Source: Desulfobulbaceae bacterium (lineage in GTDB: Bacteria; Desulfobacterota; Desulfobulbia; Desulfobulbales; Desulfobulbaceae). Taken from it: a stretch of DNA of 5,817 nt. The position numbers were made by a program, and so were the translations under genes. The stretch covers positions 1-5,817 of the forward strand of contig JALSNT010000007.1 of assembly GCA_026986885.1 (NCBI GenBank), written 5' to 3'. Position 1 is the first letter of the stretch; every line of letters begins with the position of its first letter. Of this stretch, positions 1 through 5,392 are shown one piece after another. The notes beneath the pieces were generated by a model. The model saw only the letters and a list, made by a program, of their open reading frames with translations. It had not been told where the DNA came from and made no database searches.

Positions 1-90
1 GACAACAATCAAATAACCCTAAAACAAATGATTAAAATAGTTCCAATTTTAGACACTATGGGGATTGTCCTTGTTCATGTCTTTGAAACA

Positions 91-138
91 TTTGAATTTG
101 GAATTTGTTTCGGATTCCGATATTTGGATTTCGAGTTT
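91..138. repeat. Degenerate GRATT-type short repeat in an AT-rich gene-free stretch
   Basis: Bases 1-202 hold no convincing gene. Within them, 91-138 repeats a loose GRATT motif: GAATT at 94-98 and 101-105, GGATT at 112-116 and 126-130, each flanked by T-rich sequence. A small perfect inverted repeat, TCGGA-T-TCCGA, lies at 110-120. Loose runs like this recur between genes in several anaerobic delta-type genomes and often produce spurious small ORFs; that parallel is from memory and is not tested here. The only ATG-started reading frame in the stretch (minus strand, 150 down to 49, 33 codons) is built from the repeat, has no ribosome binding site, and is not called. Confidence 0.35.
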
Positions 139-187
139 ATTTTCTGCCATAAAAAACAATAACATAGATATTAAGTTACTGAATTAA

Positions 188-210
188 CCGCTATCTGAAA
201 AATCAGGCGG
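188..210 (-). terminator. Weak hairpin across the stop codon of the TIM-barrel gene
   Basis: On the minus strand CCGC-CTGA, loop TTTT, TCAG, a three-base ATA bulge, then GCGG form an interrupted stem of eight pairs. The TGA stop codon lies inside it. It is followed by TTAATT, not a proper T-run, so it is at best a weak terminator or an mRNA 3'-end stabiliser. Confidence 0.3.
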
Positions 211-1015
211 AAAGCAGCTCTAATAATCCCGTTGCGTACAGGTATTCCAGGGAAAGTTGAAGATCCTCTTCGCTGTGTGGCTCCAGTGTCAACAGGGGGG
301 CCGGTTGTCTTTTCTTCAATGCCTTGAAGAGATGAAAAAAATTAAAAATTCCCTTGCCAAGAGCCTTGTGCGCATCTGTTGTGCCGTCGTTATCATGGAG
401 ATGAAGCTGGCCCAACCAGGGTGAGAGTTCGGCCAGCCACGGCTGATAACCGGTCCCGGCAAAGGCCAGGAGATGGCCGGTATCAAGGCAGAAGCCAACA
501 TTTTCGGCATGAAGTTCTGTAAAAAGTCGTTTATGGGCAACCGGATCGGATTCATAGGTATTTTCAAACATGACAACCGTGCCCTCTGATTCGGCAAGCT
601 GAATAAGGGGTTTCCAGGTGGTGAGGGATGTTGCCAGCCAGCGATCAAACCCGGAGTCATGTTTTTTTGCCTCATAGCCAAGATGACAGACAATGGATTT
701 AGGGTGAAAAACAGAAACAAGGGCAAAAGCCCGCTTAAGTTTTTCCCGGCTCATCGCCACAATTTTATCTTCAAACCCGCCCGGGGCAAGATCATGAAAG
801 GGCGCGTGCAGGGTACAGGCCAAGCCCTGCTGCTGAAAAATTTTGGCAATTGTTTCAAAATCATTTTTGGAGCATTCCCAGAGACATTGCCCCTCAAGGC
901 CGATTTCCGGTTGCAGTTTATTCTCGACAAAGAATGGCAGCAGGTCGTTTTGCAGCCTGTCAAAGGGGGCATTGATAAAACATTTATCTGTTATGGCGGC
1001 ATAGTTTTTGTTCAT
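203..1015 (-). CDS. Sugar phosphate isomerase/epimerase-like TIM-barrel protein (AP endonuclease 2 / xylose isomerase-like superfamily)
   Basis: This 270-residue protein, probably cytoplasmic, has the size and motif order of the xylose isomerase-like TIM-barrel (AP endonuclease family 2) superfamily. Candidate metal ligands appear at the expected strand ends: H70 (LHAPFHDL), H111 (VCHLGYEA), E151 (MFENTY), D178 and H181 (FCLDTGH), H205/H207 and D208 (LHLHDND), H216 and E245 (LEPHSEED). This pattern resembles the metal sites of endonuclease IV and sugar epimerases. Most relatives of this kind act on sugars or sugar phosphates; true AP endonuclease activity is less likely, and the substrate cannot be named. 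The ATG at 1015 is the only good start, since no in-frame start lies just upstream, but it has no Shine-Dalgarno sequence. It follows the molybdoenzyme terminator by about 30 bases, so it is either read-through dependent or has an unseen promoter. A functional link to the reductase is not evident. Confidence 0.85.
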   Translation of the reverse strand: MNKNYAAITDKCFINAPFDRLQNDLLPFFVENKLQPEIGLEGQCLWECSKNDFETIAKIFQQQGLACTLHAPFHDLAPGGFEDKIVAMSREKLKRAFALVSVFHPKSIVCHLGYEAKKHDSGFDRWLATSLTTWKPLIQLAESEGTVVMFENTYESDPVAHKRLFTELHAENVGFCLDTGHLLAFAGTGYQPWLAELSPWLGQLHLHDNDGTTDAHKALGKGIFNFFHLFKALKKRQPAPLLTLEPHSEEDLQLSLEYLYATGLLELLSA

Positions 1016-1044
1016 AGGGCCGGCGGATAAAAAAAATCAAAAAG

Positions 1045-1084
1045 AAAAAGAAAAAACCCCGGTTCATGATATGAACCGGGGTTT
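1045..1084 (-). terminator. Strong intrinsic terminator of the molybdoenzyme operon
   Basis: Bases 1054-1067 and 1071-1084 form a perfect 14-pair stem (core CCCCGGTTCAT / ATGAACCGGGG) with a three-base loop. Read on the minus strand it runs straight into TTTTTT-C-TTTTT-C-TTTTT. It starts 27 bases after the stop codon of the ferredoxin subunit. The long T-run lies only on the minus-strand exit side, so it serves the operon and is not bidirectional. Confidence 0.93.
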
Positions 1085-1111
1085 GATACTACAGGATCGG
1101 AACCGGACTGC

Positions 1112-1912
1112 CTATCCCTTTTCTTCGTCATCAAGAGCTTTGCCAAGAAAGGTGGCAGCCGCTCCGGCCAGACCGATTGTTTCGGCCTGTTGCCGGGCCG
1201 GTCGAAGAAGACCGGCCAGCATGGAACGGCGGGAATTTGCCTCGGGCATCTCCTGGGGGGCCTGGGTCATAAGCAGGGCCATATCTTTTTTATTGCCGAA
1301 ATAACGGCTGTTCGGACCGATTTGCACATTTTTAGACGTCAGGCCGACCGCTCCTTTTTTGACATATTTCGACACCTCGGATTCGGGGTCGTCAAGATCG
1401 CCGAAAATACGGGCTTCTGCAAGGCAGGTCTGTACGCAGGCAGGTTGCAGACCGACAGCAACCCTGGGCATACAGTAGGTACATTTGTCGGCCTTGCCGT
1501 CGGAATCATCATCGGCCAGGTCCGGATTAACATAACGGGCACCATAGGGACAGGCATCCGCACAGGCGCCGCAGCCTAAACAGCGTTTTTTATCTATCTG
1601 GACAGTACCGTTAAACGGATCTTTCCAGGTGGCGGCCACTTCCATATTTTTTGTCCTGCCTGTTTTTACATCTTTAAAAGTGACCATTTTTGTATCGGCC
1701 GGACAGACTTCAACGCAGGCAGGATGCGCACAATGGTTGCACAGACCCGGGTAATAGGTGGCAGCCAACCCGTGGGCTGTCTTTGCCGGGCCAAGTCTGC
1801 GCAGCCAGTTTCGGGCAAACTGTACGGGAATTTCCCATTCGGCACGGCAGGCAACGGCACAGGCATGACATCCTACGCACCGGTTAAGATCTATAATCAT
1901 TCCATATTGCAT
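1112..1912 (-). CDS. Four-cluster 4Fe-4S electron-transfer subunit (PhsB/PsrB/ArrB/NrfC-type) of a molybdopterin oxidoreductase
   Basis: The 266-residue subunit passes electrons to or from the partner molybdoenzyme encoded just upstream. Sixteen cysteines form four cluster sets: C12-C15-C18-C22, C58-C61-C66-C70, C111-C114-C117-C121 and C144-C147-C159-C163. The last has the long Cx2Cx11Cx3C spacing usual in DmsB/PsrB-like proteins. There is no N-terminal signal, so it would be exported by hitchhiking on the Tat signal of the catalytic subunit (known for the family, inferred here). It is longer than PhsB (about 190 residues), with about 80 extra residues after cluster four. These include a twin arginine (R228-R229) and an Ala/Gly/Leu-rich segment around 245-260. 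The start is set by GGAGG ten bases upstream. It lies 74 bases after the catalytic gene and is followed by a strong terminator, with no membrane-anchor gene after it. Confidence 0.93.
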   Translation of the reverse strand: MQYGMIIDLNRCVGCHACAVACRAEWEIPVQFARNWLRRLGPAKTAHGLAATYYPGLCNHCAHPACVEVCPADTKMVTFKDVKTGRTKNMEVAATWKDPFNGTVQIDKKRCLGCGACADACPYGARYVNPDLADDDSDGKADKCTYCMPRVAVGLQPACVQTCLAEARIFGDLDDPESEVSKYVKKGAVGLTSKNVQIGPNSRYFGNKKDMALLMTQAPQEMPEANSRRSMLAGLLRPARQQAETIGLAGAAATFLGKALDDEEKG

Positions 1913-1922
1913 AATGGATTAT

Positions 1923-1927
1923 CCTCC
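1923..1927 (-). promoter_or_regulatory. Ribosome binding site of the ferredoxin subunit, partly in a small hairpin
   Basis: GGAGG lies ten bases before the ATG at 1912. In the mRNA, AUGGA (1918 side at 1925-1929) can pair with UCCAU (1914-1918) around a six-base loop, so part of the site could be masked. The 74-base gap between the two subunit genes is otherwise T-rich and shows no terminator. Confidence 0.7.
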
Positions 1928-1986
1928 ATAAAAATAAGGTGGTACAAAAGAATAGGGGGCACAAGCACAAAAGACGTGTCGACTCT

Positions 1987-4251
1987 TTATGCCGGTATAT
2001 TTATCACCTTTCCATCTTTAATAATGCGGACAAAATTGATCCGCATACCACTGATACCGGTTTCACCTTCACGATTGATTTTTGTATTGAGTGAATTATC
2101 GTCAATACCCTTGTGATAGCCTACCGTCATGGCAGGATTAAAGGTTCCATAGCCGTGGGCAAGAAAAACGCAATCTTGGCGGATACCAGGTGTTACCTTG
2201 ATCACCGTTGAACTTGCCGATCGTTTACCGTCCTGGTTTTCAAGGAAAACCCGGTCGCCGTCCTTAAGGCCCATTTTTTTTGCGGATTCATCATTGATCC
2301 ACAATGGATTTTCAGGCATTTCCCGTGCCAGCCAGGCATTATTGGCAGTTCGATTAAAGGTCTGCACCGGGGAACGGCCATATATCATCCGGGCAAATCC
2401 CCTGGGCGGTTCCTCGGTACGGGTGTAGGTGGGCAGCGGTGGAAAATCCTCATCCGCCATGGCCTCGGAATAGAGCTCGATTTTACCGGAATCAGTCGGA
2501 AACTCCGGCTCTTCCCCCTTCTTCAGATAGGGTGATTCACCGGGTTGGATATAGATGCCGTCAAGTTTGCGCAATTTGGCAATTGAAAGATTATCCTTTT
2601 TGAGAAGCCGGTCGACGAACTCCTCCTGGGTCTTAACCGGAATATCCTTGCCATGGCCCATCTTTTTGGCCAGTTCATTGATCACCCATACCGGATCCTT
2701 ACGTTCAAACATAGGCTTAATAATCGGCATGCGGGGTGCTATAAACTGTCGGGGTGTATCACCCTGATCCCACTGGGTTCCACTCTCCACATGATCGTAT
2801 CGTTCAAGATACGAGGCCTCGGGCAGCAGGATATCCGCCCACATGGTGATGTCCGTGGGCGAGACATCGGAGACCATGACAAAATCCATGTTGGCCAGCG
2901 CCTTCATGGTTTTTTCCTGATCCGGCATGGTTTTGATGGAGTTTGTTCCCCAGATGACCATGGATTTGATGGGGTATGGTTTACCGGAAATCATGGTATC
3001 CCGCATCATTTCCGGCGGAGTTCCCGGCGGATGGAAGGGATGTTTTTCCTCCATTTCAGCCAAAGCGAAGTCTTCCGGATCCTCATCATGTTCCACCTCC
3101 GGCCAGTGAACATGGCCGATGGACATTCTTTTAATGCGAACAATGCCGCCGGGACAATCTATGGCCCCTAAAATTGCCGTCAGACAGGCGTTGGCCCGAA
3201 CCCGTTGAAAATCATTGCCGTACCAGGCGGCATGTCTGCCGGGATGCACCGAGACGTGGGGGGAATTTTCTGCAAGTAATTCAGCGACTTCAACAAGTTG
3301 TTTCCCCGGAATATCACATTCCTTTGCCGTCTTTGCAACCGTCCACTCCGCCACATGTTTTTTAAGTCGTTTTAAGCCAAGGCAGTATTTTTTAACAAAG
3401 GTCTTGTTGTAGATGTCTTTGTCGAACATATAATTCATCAGGCCGAGTAAAAAGGCGGTATCCGTGCCGGGTTTGATCTTGACCCAGATATGCGCTTTGG
3501 CGGCGGCTGCTGAAAAACGAGGATCCACGACCACGACTTTGGAACCGTTTTCAACTCCTCTGACAAAGTTTTTGACATGCGACAGATGGATATTTTCACC
3601 TATATGACAACCAACAAGCAGCATGGCCTTGGAATTAGGCATGTCGACATCCTCGTTGGGCACAAAACCAAGGGTCTGCATCATGGCCATGGCCGTCTGC
3701 CCCCGGCACTGGTAAAAGGCGGGTTCGTATTTATTGGGTACCCCCAGGTAATCAAAATATGCATTGGGATAATGACTGGAAGCTCCGTGGTACCAGATGG
3801 CAATTCCCTTGGGACCATATTTGTCAATGGTGGCCTGCAGCTTTTCGGCGCAGATGTTTAATGCCTCATCCCAGGAAATTTTCTGCCATTTCGGCGCACC
3901 CCGTTTACCAATATTTTTCATGGGATATTTCAACCGATCCGGGTCATAGACAAGTTTAATGCCGGAGTTTCCACGGGCACATAAATTGCGGCCGTTATCA
4001 ATTGACTTGGGATTTCCTTCAAGCTTTACCAGTCGGTCACCCCGAATCTTGCCGACAAGCTGACAGCGCCAGAAACACATTTCGCAGACACCACCGGTAA
4101 CGGTTTTGGTGTCTTTAAAACTACCCGGCGGGATGAGGGGAGCCTTTGCAATACCGGTTTCAGCCCTGGCCACCACTTTCGCAAGTGGAATGCCGGCGAC
4201 TGCAAGCGAAGCGGTTTTGAGAAAGGTTCGCCTGTTCAGGTTCATGGCCAT
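1987..4251 (-). CDS. Tat-exported molybdopterin oxidoreductase catalytic subunit, PhsA/PsrA-type (thiosulfate/polysulfide reductase-like)
   Basis: The 754-residue protein is a DMSO-reductase-family enzyme that would hold Mo-bisPGD and one 4Fe-4S cluster in the periplasm. Residues 1-30 are a Tat signal: NRRTFLK at 6-12, a hydrophobic run, and a likely cut after ARA (28-30). The cluster ligands are C56, C59, C63 and C91 (Cx2Cx3Cx27C). C182 in FYQCRGQ lies where PsrA has its Mo-ligating cysteine, so the ligand is cysteine, not serine or selenocysteine. Residues 239-273 (VVDPRFS... WVKIKPGTDTA) are the classic cofactor-binding stretch, and about 618-754 is the C-terminal MopB_CT domain. The length fits PhsA and PsrA (about 760) better than ArrA (about 850), though arsenate or other oxyanion reduction is not excluded. 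The ATG at 4251 abuts the chaperone stop codon and has AAGGAGG eight bases away. An in-frame ATG at 4245 is possible but worse placed. Confidence 0.92.
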   Translation of the reverse strand: MAMNLNRRTFLKTASLAVAGIPLAKVVARAETGIAKAPLIPPGSFKDTKTVTGGVCEMCFWRCQLVGKIRGDRLVKLEGNPKSIDNGRNLCARGNSGIKLVYDPDRLKYPMKNIGKRGAPKWQKISWDEALNICAEKLQATIDKYGPKGIAIWYHGASSHYPNAYFDYLGVPNKYEPAFYQCRGQTAMAMMQTLGFVPNEDVDMPNSKAMLLVGCHIGENIHLSHVKNFVRGVENGSKVVVVDPRFSAAAAKAHIWVKIKPGTDTAFLLGLMNYMFDKDIYNKTFVKKYCLGLKRLKKHVAEWTVAKTAKECDIPGKQLVEVAELLAENSPHVSVHPGRHAAWYGNDFQRVRANACLTAILGAIDCPGGIVRIKRMSIGHVHWPEVEHDEDPEDFALAEMEEKHPFHPPGTPPEMMRDTMISGKPYPIKSMVIWGTNSIKTMPDQEKTMKALANMDFVMVSDVSPTDITMWADILLPEASYLERYDHVESGTQWDQGDTPRQFIAPRMPIIKPMFERKDPVWVINELAKKMGHGKDIPVKTQEEFVDRLLKKDNLSIAKLRKLDGIYIQPGESPYLKKGEEPEFPTDSGKIELYSEAMADEDFPPLPTYTRTEEPPRGFARMIYGRSPVQTFNRTANNAWLAREMPENPLWINDESAKKMGLKDGDRVFLENQDGKRSASSTVIKVTPGIRQDCVFLAHGYGTFNPAMTVGYHKGIDDNSLNTKINREGETGISGMRINFVRIIKDGKVINIPA

Positions 4252-4866
4252 TTACTGTTCCTCCTTGATAAATAAAGAAATGAGTTGCATCGTCACCGTA
4301 AAAAACGGATGGCGAAGTTCCGGCGTTAATTTTTCCATAAATCGTGTGAACCACGGAAGAAAAAGGGTGCTTAAAAAAGTTTCCGCCGCCTCTGCATCAC
4401 CCTGGCGATAGAGTCGGGACACAAACTCAAGTTCAAGCGAGATATGATCTGCCGGTTCGCTAATATTGGTTATGTCAAAGCCGTATTGCCGATAAAAAGC
4501 ACGGGTTGCCTCCGTGGTTTTTCCCTGCAATGTGCCGTCACTCTCTAAATAGACGGAACCGTACGGGGGAGCGACAAGATTTGGGGCATCATTGATAAAC
4601 AGTCTTGTGTATTCAACCTGGACATCAAGCAGGGGATCATTTATGGAAGCCCGCCATTTGGTAATTTTGTGTTGAAAATGCTCAAGATCAAGCCTGCCAA
4701 GCAGATTTTCAAGTGTATCAAGAAACTCGCTATCAAAGAACGATTTCTCCGGATAACGCATCAGAAGCGCGAGAAAGGCGAAGATATCGGCAAAGGTTGC
4801 CAATTCCGCCGGAGAAACGGTTGCGGCGATGTTTTCCACTTTGTTGCTGATATTATTTGTCTTCAT
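4252..4866 (-). CDS. TorD/DmsD-family molybdoenzyme maturation chaperone
   Basis: This 204-residue, mostly helical, soluble protein matches the TorD-like redox enzyme maturation family in length (about 200). Such chaperones bind the Tat signal of an apo-molybdoenzyme in the cytoplasm and delay export until the cofactor is loaded. Visible marks are EYTRLFI at 85-91, PPYGSVYLESDG at 100-111, and the family hallmark E137-P-x-D140-H141-x3-E145-L-E147-F. Its client is almost certainly the catalytic subunit encoded next: stop codon and following ATG touch (TAA-ATG), so translation is probably coupled. It is the first gene of the operon, as in some arr, dms and tor-like clusters where the chaperone is cotranscribed. 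The ATG at 4866 has no Shine-Dalgarno sequence but lies at the predicted start of a leaderless transcript. A GTG at codon 10 is an alternative without better support. Confidence 0.9.
   Translation of the reverse strand: MKTNNISNKVENIAATVSPAELATFADIFAFLALLMRYPEKSFFDSEFLDTLENLLGRLDLEHFQHKITKWRASINDPLLDVQVEYTRLFINDAPNLVAPPYGSVYLESDGTLQGKTTEATRAFYRQYGFDITNISEPADHISLELEFVSRLYRQGDAEAAETFLSTLFLPWFTRFMEKLTPELRHPFFTVTMQLISLFIKEEQ
4260..4266 (-). promoter_or_regulatory. Strong ribosome binding site of the catalytic subunit, inside the chaperone gene
   Basis: AAGGAGG, a near-perfect anti-16S match, sits within the last codons of the chaperone gene, eight bases before the ATG at 4251. This spacing favours that ATG over the one six bases further on. 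Confidence 0.85.
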
Positions 4867-4872
4867 TGATTG

Positions 4873-4902
4873 ATTCTACAACAGAGAAAGAAACAATGTC
4901 AA
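4873..4902 (-). promoter_or_regulatory. Near-consensus sigma70 promoter of the molybdoenzyme operon, possibly leaderless
   Basis: On the minus strand a perfect TTGACA (4897-4902) is followed after 18 bases by TAGAAT (4873-4878), one mismatch from consensus. Only six bases (CAATCA) separate the -10 box from the chaperone ATG. With the usual 6-8 base spacing, transcription would start at or next to that A, giving a leaderless mRNA and explaining the missing Shine-Dalgarno sequence. No FNR-type TTGAT-N4-ATCAA palindrome or -24/-12 element is seen nearby. The start point itself is inferred. Confidence 0.65.
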
Positions 4903-4988
4903 ACCGGATTCAAAACAAATCGACGACAGAGGTGATTTGCACAAGATGGGAGTGCCCGGTTTTGCTCGATCAGGGACAGAGAAAAGGT

Positions 4989-5204
4989 TCAGGGAACTGA
5001 GACAATTGTGACTTGTTCATGGTTATACTCAACAATATCGCCGGCAACGGTTTTATACCGTTTTCTGGTTTCCACCCGGCCGTTGACCCGGACCAGGCCT
5101 TCACCGATGAGGTATTTTGCCTCACCGCCGCTGGCAGCCATGTTTTCAAGCTTAAGTATTTTGTACAGCTCAATGTAAGGACTGGTAATGGAGAGGGTTT
5201 TCAT
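4989..5204 (-). CDS. ybcJ: YbcJ-type S4-domain RNA-binding protein
   Basis: At 71 residues this is the normal size for stand-alone S4-domain proteins such as YbcJ of E. coli and YaaA of Bacillus. The whole chain is the S4 fold. The signature runs from SGGEAKYLIGEG (25-36) through VRVNGRVETRKR (38-49) to TVAGDIVEY (52-60); the ETRKR-x-K-x-VAG pattern is close to YbcJ. The S4 domain binds structured RNA, and the stand-alone members are thought to act in ribosome or RNA metabolism, but their exact task is not settled. No clear Shine-Dalgarno sequence precedes the ATG at 5204. Its leader would hold the two hairpins at 5226-5267. It is separated by 122 bases from the operon downstream, which has its own promoter, so it is probably an unrelated neighbour. 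Confidence 0.88.
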   Translation of the reverse strand: MKTLSITSPYIELYKILKLENMAASGGEAKYLIGEGLVRVNGRVETRKRYKTVAGDIVEYNHEQVTIVSVP

Positions 5205-5225
5205 AAAGGTTTTTTATCCGAAAAT

Positions 5226-5267
5226 GGCGCAGAGCGCCGGAGAATATGCAGCACCGCAGAGCGGTGC
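5226..5267. repeat. Two adjacent perfect hairpins with AGA loops before the S4 gene
   Basis: GGCGC-AGA-GCGCC (5226-5238) and GCACCGC-AGA-GCGGTGC (5251-5267) are perfect stems of five and seven pairs sharing the core GCAGAGC. The nearer one ends 22 bases before the S4 start codon and on the minus strand is followed by ATTTTC. It could therefore weakly terminate the dCMP deaminase transcript or fold in the S4 leader. Confidence 0.6.
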
Positions 5268-5307
5268 CGCGAGCGAACAAGAATGTTTGGCCGGCCCGGG
5301 TCTCTCT

Positions 5308-5333
5308 CGTGACATCCGCTCTGTGGTGTCATG
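5308..5333 (+). repeat. Imperfect hairpin carrying an inverted copy of the AGAGCGG core
   Basis: On the plus strand CGTGACATC (5308-5316) pairs with GGTGTCATG (5325-5333) as nine pairs including two G-T wobbles, around an eight-base loop. Its reverse complement contains CACCACAGAGCGG, matching 12 of 13 bases of CACCGCAGAGCGG at 5252-5264, so it is an inverted copy of the neighbouring element. On the minus strand the wobbles become A-C mismatches, so it folds less well there. Confidence 0.5.
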
Positions 5334-5366
5334 TGAACAGGTTTTGTTCCATTTTCATTCGTTGTT

Positions 5367-5387
5367 GCACCCGCTCAGCGGGCATGC
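5367..5387 (-). terminator. GC-rich hairpin just after the dCMP deaminase gene, without a T-run
   Basis: Reading the minus strand, GCA, a TG bulge, then CCCGC-TGA-GCGGG and TGC form an eight-pair stem beginning six bases after the deaminase stop codon. It is followed by AACAACG, not thymines, so it is an unlikely intrinsic terminator by itself. An mRNA-end stabiliser or a repeat-family member fits as well. Confidence 0.4.
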
Positions 5388-5392
5388 TGGTT

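Noticed and set aside
49..150. 33-codon ATG-started frame on the minus strand
   Set aside because: It is made largely of the degenerate GRATT repeat, has no ribosome binding site and resembles no known protein.
1008..1304. Plus-strand frame covering the terminator and the end of the ferredoxin gene
   Set aside because: It reads through the terminator stem and lies antisense to a certain gene; no domain signal.
2653..3171. 172-codon plus-strand frame inside the catalytic subunit gene
   Set aside because: It lies wholly antisense to a gene with clear family motifs and looks like the usual shadow of a long GC-moderate gene.
3700..3712. Selenocysteine at the Mo-ligand position of the catalytic subunit
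   Set aside because: The codon is an ordinary cysteine codon and no in-frame TGA occurs in the gene.
5289..5300. GGCCGGCC-CGGG palindromic run
   Set aside because: It is a short GC palindrome without a T-run or matching partner and shows no evident function.
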